DNA of 64,000 nt from Bacillota bacterium (GTDB lineage Bacteria > Bacillota > Clostridia > Saccharofermentanales > Fastidiosipilaceae): positions 1 to 64,000 of the forward strand of contig JAEZWR010000026.1 in the NCBI GenBank assembly GCA_023420115.1. Direction: 5' to 3'. A program made the position numbers and the translations under genes. Positions 18,656 through 27,684 of this stretch are shown here, piece by piece. Position 1 is the stretch's first letter; the number at the start of each line of letters is the position of its first letter. Under the pieces are notes generated by a model, which had not been told where the DNA came from, searched no databases, and worked only from the letters and a program-made list of their open reading frames with translations.

Positions 18656-20107
18656 ATGAGCCTAAATACTGAAAATAGTAATGGTACGCTTACCAAAGAA
18701 AATAGACTAGGCAATGAAAAAGTGCTTCGACTCGTATTCAGCATGAGCCTACCTATGATGTTTGCGATGCTCGTGCAATCTCTATATAACATCGTCGACT
18801 CAATCTTTGTTTCAAGAATTTCAGAAGATGCCCTAACTTCTGTAAGTCTCGCTTTTCCTGTACAAAGTTTAATGATTGCCGTAGGCGTGGGTACTGCAGT
18901 TGGTATCAACGCCTTTTTATCTAGAGCTCTAGGAGCCAAACTCCAAAATAAAGTAAATGCAATTGCTAGCATGAGTTTAATTCTCGCTACTTTATCATCT
19001 ATTATATTCATGCTCATCTTCGGAATAGGAGCAGAAGCTTTTTACAAAATTCAAAGTTCAAATGAAAATATAGTTAGTATGGGAACTGCCTATCTTCAGG
19101 TTGTAAGCTACGCCTGTATCGGCTTCTTTATTCAAGTAAGTTGCGAAAAATTGCTATCAGCTACGGGTAGAACTGTGCTATCTATGTTAACTCAGTTATC
19201 GGGTGCAGTTATAAATATTATCCTTGACCCAATATTTATCTTCGGTTATTTAGGTGTGCCTAAAATGGGTGTCGCTGGAGCTGCTGTGGCAACAGTTATA
19301 GGTCAATTTGTCGCTGCAATTTTTGGTCTCTATCTCAATATCAGACATAATCCTGATATAAGAATTAACATCCTTGAATTTTGGAAAACGACCCTGCGCT
19401 TCAAGTTGCATCTCACAAAGGAAATTTATGAAATTGCCCTGCCCTCAATTCTAATGGCAGGCATTGGTTCTGTGATGACTTACGCTATGAACCAAATACT
19501 ACTGGTCTATTCAAGTACCGCCGCCGCTATTTTTGGCGTCTACTTCAGGCTACAATCTTTCGTATTTATGCCAATCTTTGGTCTCAATTATGGAATCATC
19601 CCCATTATTAGTTTCAATTATGGGGCAAATAACAAGGGCCGAATTAAAGAGGTAGTGAAAATAGGAATGATTACAGCAGTTAGCTACAGTGTCTTAGGCT
19701 TCATCTGCTTCAATATATTTCCAAAAGACTTACTCTTAATTTTCGATGCTAATCCGAATATGCTTAGCATAGGAATTCCGGCGCTAAAAATAATCAGTGT
19801 CAGCTTTATCCTAGCGGGCTTTTCTATTATTTCAATAGCCACGACTCAAGCCTTGAACAAAAGTATTTATGCTCTTTGGGTATCTATTCTCAGACAGCTT
19901 GTCGCGCTACTCCCACTTGCCTACATTTTCTCAAGGGTTGGTGGTTTAGAACTTATATGGTGGTCATTTCCAGCTGCTGAAATCGTCAGCTTCGCGTGTG
20001 CGCTTTTCTTCCTAAGGCGCAGTATAAAAACTCGATTTGCAGAAATTGAGGCAAATAATTTAAAATCATTACAAGAAAACAAGGATAGGAGTATTGCATA
20101 TGAATAA
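18656..20107 (+). CDS. MATE family efflux transporter
   Basis: The 483-residue protein has twelve predicted helices and the MATE features MSLPMMFAMLVQSLYN and DSIFVSRI near the N-terminus, plus a GAVINIILDPIFIF segment after helix 5 that is typical of the NorM/DinF-like cluster. It exports cationic drugs or metabolites using a sodium or proton gradient. AGAGGA precedes the ATG. Its last codons overlap the start of the cytidylate-kinase-like gene, so the two are co-transcribed. Confidence 0.93.
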   Translation: MSLNTENSNGTLTKENRLGNEKVLRLVFSMSLPMMFAMLVQSLYNIVDSIFVSRISEDALTSVSLAFPVQSLMIAVGVGTAVGINAFLSRALGAKLQNKVNAIASMSLILATLSSIIFMLIFGIGAEAFYKIQSSNENIVSMGTAYLQVVSYACIGFFIQVSCEKLLSATGRTVLSMLTQLSGAVINIILDPIFIFGYLGVPKMGVAGAAVATVIGQFVAAIFGLYLNIRHNPDIRINILEFWKTTLRFKLHLTKEIYEIALPSILMAGIGSVMTYAMNQILLVYSSTAAAIFGVYFRLQSFVFMPIFGLNYGIIPIISFNYGANNKGRIKEVVKIGMITAVSYSVLGFICFNIFPKDLLLIFDANPNMLSIGIPALKIISVSFILAGFSIISIATTQALNKSIYALWVSILRQLVALLPLAYIFSRVGGLELIWWSFPAAEIVSFACALFFLRRSIKTRFAEIEANNLKSLQENKDRSIAYE

Positions 20108-20708
20108 GGTAATCACTATCGCAAGACAGTTTGGTAGTGGGGGACGCGAATTGGCGCGCTACTTAGCAGAGGAATTATCCTTTGATTATTATGACAAGGA
20201 AATAATCAAGGAATTATCTAAAAGAACATCGCTGTCAGAAAATTATATAGATGGAATTTCAGAGGAACGTCCGACAGCAAGTTTTGCGCTTAGTTTCGCA
20301 CGTAGTTTCTATACTTATGAAGATCCTAATATGAGCATTCAGCAATCTATCTTTGAAGAGCAGGTCAAATTGCTTAAAGAGTTCGCTGAAAAGTCATCTT
20401 GTGTCATAGTTGGGCGCAGTGCAGATTATCTCCTTTCTGACTATAAACCTATTCGCATTTTTGTTTATGCAGATATGGATAGTAGAATTAAACGTTGCAT
20501 GGCTCGCAAGCGTCCAGAAGAAGTAGATATGGACGAACGTGCTATGGAGAAGCAAATAAATAAGATTGATAAGAATCGTGCTAAATTCTATGAGTTCAAC
20601 TCGGGAAACAAGTGGGGCGAGGCAGAAAATTACGATCTTTGTATCAATACAAGTGGTAGAGACTTAAAGGATCTCGCAAAAAAAATTGCTAAGTTCTTTA
20701 TCGATTAA
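20100..20708 (+). CDS. Cytidylate kinase-like family protein
   Basis: The 202-residue P-loop protein begins MNKVITIARQFGSGGRE, the glycine-rich nucleotide-binding loop of the cytidylate-kinase-like family, and continues with YYDKEII and a lid-like Arg-rich segment (RIKRCMARKRPEE). Biochemical function in this family is mostly untested. I chose ATG 20100 because AGGAG (20087-20091) lies 8 nt upstream; it overlaps the MATE stop by 8 bp, which implies translational coupling. It is distinct from the essential Cmk and is often found near membrane transporters. Confidence 0.85.
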   Translation: MNKVITIARQFGSGGRELARYLAEELSFDYYDKEIIKELSKRTSLSENYIDGISEERPTASFALSFARSFYTYEDPNMSIQQSIFEEQVKLLKEFAEKSSCVIVGRSADYLLSDYKPIRIFVYADMDSRIKRCMARKRPEEVDMDERAMEKQINKIDKNRAKFYEFNSGNKWGEAENYDLCINTSGRDLKDLAKKIAKFFID

Positions 20709-20753
20709 TATACGACTAATATACGACTATATAATAATTTGACTAACAAAGAA

Positions 20754-20788
20754 GCAAGCATCAACTTTGGTTGAAGCTTGCTTTTTTT
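20754..20788 (+). terminator. Terminator of the MATE operon
   Basis: GCAAGC with GCTTGC, then TCAAC with GTTGA, form a long stem with one mismatch and a four-base loop. TTTTTTT follows directly. Confidence 0.9.
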
Positions 20789-20795
20789 GCACAGT

Positions 20796-21277
20796 TCACC
20801 TCATTTGCTGCTGCCAAAACTCTATAGCCTTATCAAACCAAGCTTCAGCTACTGTGCCTATACCAGTCCGAAGCCATGTCCAAGTCCTTCGTAAATATCT
20901 ATTTCAGAAGCTATGCCTCTCGCGTTCAATTCTTCACTTCTTCTCTTCATTGTTAAATAATTTGCAATTCCATCATTTGTTCCCACGCAGCTATAGGTTG
21001 CTGGCTCCGTTCCTACATTTTTGAATGAATGTTACTATACCAAGTCAAAGACAGATTATTTGAGCGTATCACCCCGTAAGATGCCTCTTTCACCGCCATC
21101 TTCGCCACTTGTTGCACCGTTATTTTCACTACTTACTTCGCTAGAATTTATACTTTGGCTTGTAGTACTTGCGTTTGCACTTGTGCTGGTACTGGAATTT
21201 ATACTGATGCTAGTACTAGAACTTGTGTTTGTGCGACTCTGATTATTGCAGGTCACCAAGGCAAACATAAATAGCAC
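20796..21277 (-). pseudogene. Decayed alpha/beta-hydrolase (esterase) lipoprotein gene
   Basis: Read on the minus strand, the 5' part (21277 to 21056) encodes a lipoprotein-like leader (LFMFALVTC) followed by a Ser/Thr/Asn-rich linker, then a stop. Beyond stops near 21056 and 21035 the same frame resumes with GTEPATYSCVGTNDGIANY and IDIYEGLGHGFGL. A frameshift near 20866 leads to a second frame, AEAWFDKAIEFWQQQM, that ends at 20796. These are the C-terminal Asp/His segments of BD-FAE/acetyl-esterase-like hydrolases. The core with the nucleophile Ser is missing, so an internal deletion has joined the ends. I judge it non-functional. Confidence 0.7.
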
Positions 21278-21380
21278 AGGCGAAAGGTTTGAGAGTAGTG
21301 TAGTTTTATAAAATAGTCACACAACCCTAAAACAAAAATAGCACCATCCGCCAAATCAGCAGCAGAGCTATCCCCTAAAC

Positions 21381-21752
21381 TCACCTATTCGCCGGAACAA
21401 TCTCCAACCAATAACCATCAGGATCCTCAATGAAATAAATACCCATATCCTTATTCTCGAAACAAATAACCCCCATCTCTTCATGGAGACTATGAGCAGC
21501 CTCAAAATCCTCAACCTCAAAAGCAAGATGCGACTCATTCTCCCCTAAATCATACGCCTGCTGATGCTCTCGCAGCCAAGTAAGCTCAATCTCAAAAATC
21601 CCCATCTCATCCGTCAAATAACTGAGAACAAAAGACTTATCTTCAGGCTCATAAGTCCTACTAAGCTTAAGTCCCAAAGCCTCCTCATAAAATTTCAAAC
21701 TGCGTTCAATATTCGTAATATTAATATTAGCGTGTATAAACTTAAAATTCAT
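21381..21752 (-). CDS. gloA: VOC family protein, lactoylglutathione lyase-like
   Basis: The 123-residue protein has two glyoxalase-type beta-alpha-beta-beta-beta modules. Likely metal ligands are His8, a Glu in the middle (IFEIELTW), the His of ESHLAFEV and the Glu of WLEIVPANR at the C-terminus. The closing DPDGYWLEIV is typical of GloA, which converts the methylglyoxal hemithioacetal. Whether this organism uses glutathione or another thiol is unknown, so the exact substrate is open. It is a single gene on the minus strand, divergent from gnd. Confidence 0.82.
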   Translation of the reverse strand: MNFKFIHANINITNIERSLKFYEEALGLKLSRTYEPEDKSFVLSYLTDEMGIFEIELTWLREHQQAYDLGENESHLAFEVEDFEAAHSLHEEMGVICFENKDMGIYFIEDPDGYWLEIVPANR

Positions 21753-21899
21753 AATTATAAAAAGCTCCCTGAGTAATCTAGAAAAAATTATTCCAATCTT
21801 CTCTAAACAAAGAATACCATACTGAGAAGAATCTTTCGGAAAACTCTTTATGTAAAATTTTCGTTAGGCTTTTGAAACTGTCGCCAAAGTTAAAAGATA

Positions 21900-21916
21900 A
21901 ACACGGCTTGCGTGTT
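21900..21916. promoter_or_regulatory. Inverted repeat upstream of gnd
   Basis: AACACG and CGTGTT flank five bases. A second, weaker repeat (TACTATAT with ATATAGTA) follows within 35 bp, and a TATAAT occurs near 21996. They may form the gnd promoter-operator region. Confidence 0.35.
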
Positions 21917-22036
21917 ACTATATCTATATGAAAATAAATATAGTAAAAATACAATCGCGTGGAACGCTTTTTTCCATAAGATAAATGCTAACATACTATA
22001 ATTTTTTCTTAATAAATTAGAGGCAGAGGATAGAAT

Positions 22037-23584
22037 ATGCACGAAGATAGATATAATCAAGCTGAAATAGGCGTCTTGGGACTCGCTGTAATGGGAAGAA
22101 ATCTAGCACTGAACTTTGCAGACCACGGTTTCAAAACAGCAATCTTTAACAGAACCAGTTCCGTAACAGAAGAAGTAATGAGAGATTATCCTCATCAAAA
22201 TTTCGTTCCTAGCTATAGCCTTGAAGACTTTATATCTTCGCTCCTTAAACCCAGAAAAATTTTACTTATGATAAAGGCAGGCACAGCCGTAGATAAAGTC
22301 CTTGAGCAACTGATCCCCCTCCTAGAAGAAGGAGACATCGTCATTGACGGCGGTAACTCATATTTTAAAGATACTATTCGCCGCTCAAAATTGATGGAAG
22401 AAAATAAACTAAATTACTTTGGTGTCGGCATTTCAGGCGGCGAAGAAGGAGCGAGATTTGGCCCTGCCCTCATGCCAGGTGGACAAGAAGAAGCATATAG
22501 AAAAATTGAAAAGTATCTTAATGCCATAGCCGCCAAATCTCAAAATGACACTGCAGGCTCTGCGGACTCAAATGCAGACGGCGAAGCTTGTTGCTTCTAT
22601 ACATCTACCGACGGCGCAGGTCACTATGTAAAAATGATACATAATGGCATAGAGTACGCTGATATGCAGCTGATTGCTGAAACTTACAAATTAATGAAAC
22701 TTGTTCTCGGAATGAACAACAACGAAATTGCAGAAAAGTTCAGTGAATGGAATAGTCGAGAACTCGGAAGCTACCTTATAGAGATAACCATAGATATTCT
22801 AAGAGAGAAGAATCCCTATGGCTCAGGTCAATTGTTAGATATGATTCTAGATAGGGCTAATCAAAAAGGTACTGGTAAGTGGACAAATCTGGAGGCAGTA
22901 GACTTAGGTGTAGATAGTTCAGTACTTCTTGCAGGTCTAAATGCACGTCTTAACTCAGATCTTTATGAGCTTCGCAAAGAAGCCTTTACCAAGCTTGATG
23001 GTCCAATCTCTATTAGAGATCCATTCAAAGATGAACTTAATGGTAGAGAACTTTTTGACTGCACTTTTGATGCAAACGAGAAAGACGAACTCTGCAAGAA
23101 GTTTGAATCGGCTCTGCTGCTAGGGAAGATTATCTGTTATGCCCAGGGCTTTGTCTTATTGCAAGAAGCTGCCAAAACATATAATTGGACTTTTAATTAT
23201 TCAGATATAGCAAAAATCTGGCGCGGTGGTTGTATTATTAGAGCAAAATTACTCCCGTCGATTATTGCCGCCTTTGAAAAAGATAATAATCTTTCTAATC
23301 TTCTTTTGAGTGAGCTCTTCTTGCCGACTGTTAAAAATTGCCAAAGTAAACTGCGAGACGTGGTCCTACTAGCTGTCGAATATGGTATAGCCTGTCCGGC
23401 AATGACTGCTGCAATTAGCTATTACGACAGTCTGCGTTCAAGATTTTCTGGAGCTAATCTTATCCAGGCACAAAGGGATTACTTTGGCGCTCACACCTTC
23501 CGTTTAACTACAGATATCGAAACTCCCATACACCACGATTGGACTGGTCTTGAGAGAGAAGAAAAAGAGCGTCACAAGCATTAA
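22037..23584 (+). CDS. gnd: 6-phosphogluconate dehydrogenase (decarboxylating)
   Basis: Gnd oxidises 6-phosphogluconate to ribulose 5-phosphate and CO2 in the oxidative pentose phosphate pathway. The NADP-binding motif GLAVMGRNLALNFADHG lies at residues 14-30, GISGGEEGARFGP marks the substrate loop, and the catalytic Lys and His lie in HYVKMIHNGIEY. The 515 residues exceed the usual 470-480. Part of the excess is a polar insert rich in Ser, Asp and Ala (about residues 170-192), placed just before the catalytic segment. AGAGGA precedes the ATG. zwf follows 93 bp downstream, so the two probably share control. Confidence 0.95.
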   Translation: MHEDRYNQAEIGVLGLAVMGRNLALNFADHGFKTAIFNRTSSVTEEVMRDYPHQNFVPSYSLEDFISSLLKPRKILLMIKAGTAVDKVLEQLIPLLEEGDIVIDGGNSYFKDTIRRSKLMEENKLNYFGVGISGGEEGARFGPALMPGGQEEAYRKIEKYLNAIAAKSQNDTAGSADSNADGEACCFYTSTDGAGHYVKMIHNGIEYADMQLIAETYKLMKLVLGMNNNEIAEKFSEWNSRELGSYLIEITIDILREKNPYGSGQLLDMILDRANQKGTGKWTNLEAVDLGVDSSVLLAGLNARLNSDLYELRKEAFTKLDGPISIRDPFKDELNGRELFDCTFDANEKDELCKKFESALLLGKIICYAQGFVLLQEAAKTYNWTFNYSDIAKIWRGGCIIRAKLLPSIIAAFEKDNNLSNLLLSELFLPTVKNCQSKLRDVVLLAVEYGIACPAMTAAISYYDSLRSRFSGANLIQAQRDYFGAHTFRLTTDIETPIHHDWTGLEREEKERHKH

Positions 23585-23677
23585 TTAATAAAAAAATTTG
23601 TGGTCATTCCTTTTATTATGCTTTTTTACTTTATTAGTAAAAGCTTCATTTCATTTATGAAAGGCTTATATTTTTAG

Positions 23678-25108
23678 ATGAATAAATTCACCGATGTTTT
23701 GACTATTTTTGGTGGTAGTGGCGACCTGACTTTTCGCAAGCTTCTGCCTGCTATGTACAATCTTCACGTCCGTAATGTCTTAGAGAAAAATATTGCCATT
23801 GTAGCTATCGGCAGACGACCCTATGATGACGATTCATATAGGGCAAAGGTAAAAGAATGGGTAGAGAAATTTTCTAGGCTTAGCTTTAGCGAAGAAAGTT
23901 TCAATGAATATAGCAAGAAGATTTTTTATTTCAGATTGGATTTGTCTAAAGATGAAGACTACCTTAATTTGAAGAAATATTATGAAAGTAAATTTAATGG
24001 AGCAAGATTTCATAACTACTATGCCGTAGCTCCGTCCTTTTTTGCGGTCATCACTGATTCTTTGCTTAAACACGATTTGGTAGGTGACTTTGATCAAGTA
24101 ATTGTCGAGAAGCCCTTCGGAACGGATGTTGAAAATGCCGCCAAGCTTCACCAAACTCTAAAAGAAGCATATGGCGAAGAACATCTTTACTTAATTGATC
24201 ACTATCTCGGCAAAGAAATGGTACAAAATATCATGGCTGTCAGGTTCAGCAACATTTTATTTACTAGTAGCTGGGATTCAAAATACATAGACCATATTGA
24301 AATTACAGCCTCTGAGGAGGTCGGTGTGGGAACTCGAGGTGGCTACTATGACGAAAGTGGTGCGACAAGAGATATGGTACAAAATCATCTCTTCCAAGTG
24401 CTCTCAATTGTTGCTATGGAGAAGCCAAAGGATAGTTCTAGCCAAGCATTAAAAAATTCCCAATTAGACTTGATCCGGAAGCTCAAACCACTAAAACAAG
24501 CTGAACTAAAAGATAAACTGATACTTGGTCAATATAAGGGATATCGCGAAGAAGAGAAAGTTAAACTAAACTCAAATACAGAAACCTTTGTCGCCCTAAG
24601 ATTAGAGATAGATAATGACAGATGGAAGGGCGTGCCATTTTTCATTAGAACCGGCAAGGCTTTGAAAAAAAGAGAAACTTATGTATCGGTTGTGTTTAAG
24701 CCAACTGATGATCATAGCGAACCCAATATTCTTGTAATTAGGATTCAGCCTGAAGAGGGTGTATATATCGGTTTCAATATCAAGAAACCCGGTGAAGGTA
24801 AGGTTAATGAATTAGAAAGAGCTAGATTAGATTTCTGTCAGTCTTGCAATTTAGAATACCAGAGCAATACTCCCGAAGCCTACGAAAGGCTTTTAAACGA
24901 TATATTTGAAGAAACACACACTCTCTTCGCTGACTGGAAACAAATTGAAGCCTCTTGGCGTTTCATTAATGATGTATTAAGACTTGCCGAGCTGAATGGT
25001 CAACGAATCGAAGAGTATGAGCAAGGTAGCGACGGTCCAGAGAGGGCTAGGAAATTCATTGCTAAGGGTGTAGATTGGATTGACTACGATTTATTAGAAC
25101 AATACTGA
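23678..25108 (+). CDS. zwf: Glucose-6-phosphate 1-dehydrogenase
   Basis: Zwf catalyses the first, NADPH-forming step of the pentose phosphate pathway. The sequence has the dinucleotide motif GGSGDLTFRKL near the N-terminus, VEKPFG, and the substrate-binding motif IDHYLGKE. Length (476) is normal. With gnd just upstream, only 6-phosphogluconolactonase is missing locally. I saw no terminator between the two genes. Confidence 0.96.
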   Translation: MNKFTDVLTIFGGSGDLTFRKLLPAMYNLHVRNVLEKNIAIVAIGRRPYDDDSYRAKVKEWVEKFSRLSFSEESFNEYSKKIFYFRLDLSKDEDYLNLKKYYESKFNGARFHNYYAVAPSFFAVITDSLLKHDLVGDFDQVIVEKPFGTDVENAAKLHQTLKEAYGEEHLYLIDHYLGKEMVQNIMAVRFSNILFTSSWDSKYIDHIEITASEEVGVGTRGGYYDESGATRDMVQNHLFQVLSIVAMEKPKDSSSQALKNSQLDLIRKLKPLKQAELKDKLILGQYKGYREEEKVKLNSNTETFVALRLEIDNDRWKGVPFFIRTGKALKKRETYVSVVFKPTDDHSEPNILVIRIQPEEGVYIGFNIKKPGEGKVNELERARLDFCQSCNLEYQSNTPEAYERLLNDIFEETHTLFADWKQIEASWRFINDVLRLAELNGQRIEEYEQGSDGPERARKFIAKGVDWIDYDLLEQY

Positions 25109-25369
25109 ACTATTCTTGCAAAGTCTAACTTCCCTCCCCTAGAACCGCTCCCTACAGCCCTAAGCCCCCTAACAGCTCTGCAGTTTTACATTCCTACCAT
25201 CCCTGTAGCTTATGCGTGAGAAGCTAGAAAATTTCGAACTCGTAAAAACTCGAAGCTCAATTGGGATAAATGTAAATGCGATAGTTTTAATAAAACAATA
25301 ATGATAAATAATAAATATTAACTACTTGTATTTATTAACTTGTATTTTTCGTATATTGAGAGGATAAAA

Positions 25370-25996
25370 ATGAAAATTTACAACATTTCAAGACTTATAA
25401 AAAAAGATATGCTGGTCTACAAAAATAAAGAGAGCAAAAGACCTACTTTATGTCCTGTTGCAACCCACAAGGAAAATCATATGCACGAGTCAGAACTCCA
25501 TATGAATCTTCACACAGGAACACATATCGATGCACCGCTTCATATGATTGACGGAGCTGAAACTATAGACGAAATGGATTTATCCTTATATATGGGAGCC
25601 GCTAAAGTTCTTGATCTCACTAAGTGCGAAGATCAAATATATGTAAAAGACGTAGAAAAGTATGAAATAAATGAGGGTGACATTATTCTCCTAAAGACCA
25701 AAAACTCTTTTCATATGGGAGATGACTACGACCCTAATTTCGTTTTTATAAGTGTAGAGTTAGCAGAATACTTGCGTAAAAAAGGCATAAAGACTGTAGG
25801 CCTTGACGCCCCAAGTATCGAAAGAGGTCAAGAGGGTCATCCCACCCATAAGATTATTCTCGGAGCGGGCATAGGAGTCATCGAAGATTTAAGATTAGCA
25901 GAAGTTCCAGAAGGAACTTACACACTACAAAGTCTTCCACTTTTCATCTCTCAAGCAGAGGCCTCCCCTGTAAGAGCAATCTTAATCGAAGAATAA
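25370..25996 (+). CDS. Cyclase family protein (kynurenine formamidase-like metal hydrolase)
   Basis: The 208-residue protein has the metal-binding signature HTGTHIDAPLHM (HxGTHxDxPxH) near residue 50, and a downstream GLDAPSIE with HPTHKIIL, as in arylformamidases and related cyclases. The family hydrolyses N-formylkynurenine or isatin, or acts on other small molecules. No tryptophan-degradation gene lies nearby, so the substrate is unknown. The start at ATG 25370 is set by GAGAGGA 6-12 nt upstream; an in-frame ATG 30 nt earlier lacks a site. Confidence 0.85.
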   Translation: MKIYNISRLIKKDMLVYKNKESKRPTLCPVATHKENHMHESELHMNLHTGTHIDAPLHMIDGAETIDEMDLSLYMGAAKVLDLTKCEDQIYVKDVEKYEINEGDIILLKTKNSFHMGDDYDPNFVFISVELAEYLRKKGIKTVGLDAPSIERGQEGHPTHKIILGAGIGVIEDLRLAEVPEGTYTLQSLPLFISQAEASPVRAILIEE

Positions 25997-26081
25997 TTAA
26001 CCAAGCTCTCTTATATAGTTTCATATATTATAAGTGCTAATATAGCAAAAAAGCACTCACGCGAAGAGGTTATACTCATCT

Positions 26082-26738
26082 ATGAAAAATAGCAAAGAAG
26101 AATATTTGAAAGTAATCTGGCACTTAGGTGGGCGCAAACGCAAAATAGCCCCCAAAGAAATTGCTAGTAAAATGAATGTCCAAGCAGCTTCTGTAACTGA
26201 AATGCTTTTAAAATTAACCAGAGATGGACTTATAAATTACGAACCATATCGTGGTGCCAATTTAACCGAAAAAGGAATTGAACAATGTACATCCTTGGTT
26301 CGAAGCCACGAGATATGGGAAGTTTTTCTCGTACGATATCTAGGATATCGCCTAAGTGAAGCCCATGACGAAGCCGACCTTTTAGAGCACGCTACGTCCT
26401 TACGATTAATGGAAAGACTGGATTTATTCCTTAATTATCCAACCCTTTGTCCCCACGGTTCACAGGTTCCAAGACCTGGCTCACTTTCAGACAAGAGGCT
26501 TCTTACGCCTTTAACGGATTTGGTTCCAGGAGATATAGCAATCATAGCCAGAATTGAAGAAGAAGCAGATTTACTTGAATATTTGGAGAAACTCGGACTT
26601 AAGGTTCCTATGGAAGTAAAAATTATTAGTCACGGAGACTACGGTGGACCTATCCAAATAGGGGCAGTAAAGGAAGATAAACAATTCTCCATTAATCTAA
26701 AAGCAGCTGAAAAAATTTATGTAATTCAAGGTAACTAA
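26082..26738 (+). CDS. DtxR/MntR-family metal-dependent transcriptional regulator
   Basis: The N-terminal winged helix (EYLKVIWHLG, EIASKMNVQAASVTEML) is followed by a dimerisation and metal-binding segment (EIWEVFLVRYLGY, DEADLLEHATS, CPHGSQVP) and a C-terminal FeoA/SH3-like domain from about residue 145. This is the three-domain layout of DtxR/IdeR and larger MntR proteins, which repress metal uptake when Fe(II) or Mn(II) binds. The metal is not certain. A motif of the recurrent AAAAAAGCACTC type lies 20-35 bp before the start. The LRR gene begins 9 bp after the stop. Confidence 0.9.
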   Translation: MKNSKEEYLKVIWHLGGRKRKIAPKEIASKMNVQAASVTEMLLKLTRDGLINYEPYRGANLTEKGIEQCTSLVRSHEIWEVFLVRYLGYRLSEAHDEADLLEHATSLRLMERLDLFLNYPTLCPHGSQVPRPGSLSDKRLLTPLTDLVPGDIAIIARIEEEADLLEYLEKLGLKVPMEVKIISHGDYGGPIQIGAVKEDKQFSINLKAAEKIYVIQGN

Positions 26739-26747
26739 GGTATTAAT

Positions 26748-27620
26748 ATGTTCTGTAGCAGTAGTCATAACGAATTAAAAGACAGTATAAATAGACTAAA
26801 AGAATTTGGTCTCGATTTTATGCTCATACACAGCCTAATTCACGAAAGTACGGATATGGATTTCCCGAATTCAGACTCCGATGATAAATATATTAAAGAC
26901 TTCTTAGCATCCTTTACCAGCCTTCGCCTACTCAAAGCTGAGCCCAGCTTGAATATCGCAGGTCTAGAACATTTTAAAAATGTTACTACCATATCTATCA
27001 TAATGTCTGAAATTAGAGATTTCTCGCGTTTATATGATTTCAACATGCTAGAGGATCTCCAATTAGTAGATATAGAAACTAATTCTTGTTCTCTCCCCTT
27101 CGACTTGTTATCTAAACTCCGTGGCTTTGAGCTATCTAGCTCCAGAAAATGTTTCCAAGATTTATCATTCATATCTAATATGACGGAGCTAGAAAGACTC
27201 GCCCTCTGCGATATGAATCTCAATAATTCTGACCTATCTATACTTAGCAAACTTAGCAAGCTTGAAGAATTAGTTTTAGATGAAAATAGTATTAGCGACT
27301 TAAGCCCTATATCATCATTCAAAAATTTAAAATCACTATCTTTAGATAGTAATGGGCTTTCATCTCTTGCCAATCTTAAGCTCTCAGAAACTCTTGAAGA
27401 AATATCCATTTCTAATAACGATTTTCATTCACTCTCTGACCTAAGCTCATATCAAAAGTTAAACTACATTTCAGCGAATAATAATAAAATTGATTATGTC
27501 TGGGATTTAAAAAATACGCCTCGCTTAAAAATTGTGGAAATAGCAGAGAATCCTTTTACTGATCGCTTCATACCTGACGAGCTCCTTGACGTAGAGTTTG
27601 TCGTCGCATTTGAGTCATGA
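26748..27620 (+). CDS. Leucine-rich repeat protein, probably cytoplasmic
   Basis: The 290 residues contain about seven leucine-rich repeats of 21-22 residues from residue 60 to 280, with the SDS22/internalin-like pattern L..L.L..N.I.DLS.I. Examples are LEELVLDENSISDLSPI and LKSLSLDSNGLSSLANL. There is no signal peptide, membrane helix or anchor, so it is probably an intracellular protein-protein interaction module. It starts 9 bp after the metal regulator and is probably translated from the same message; its own ribosome site (AAGG) is weak. The partner is unknown. Confidence 0.8.
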   Translation: MFCSSSHNELKDSINRLKEFGLDFMLIHSLIHESTDMDFPNSDSDDKYIKDFLASFTSLRLLKAEPSLNIAGLEHFKNVTTISIIMSEIRDFSRLYDFNMLEDLQLVDIETNSCSLPFDLLSKLRGFELSSSRKCFQDLSFISNMTELERLALCDMNLNNSDLSILSKLSKLEELVLDENSISDLSPISSFKNLKSLSLDSNGLSSLANLKLSETLEEISISNNDFHSLSDLSSYQKLNYISANNNKIDYVWDLKNTPRLKIVEIAENPFTDRFIPDELLDVEFVVAFES

Positions 27621-27684
27621 GTTTAATCCCCATATAGAGCCTAGAATTACCCTGCTAGTATCATCATAAATTTAAACTCAGCTA

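Noticed and set aside
21021..21242. 73-codon plus-strand frame of Leu/Val repeats
   Set aside because: It is the antisense of the Ser/Thr/Asn linker of the decayed lipoprotein gene.
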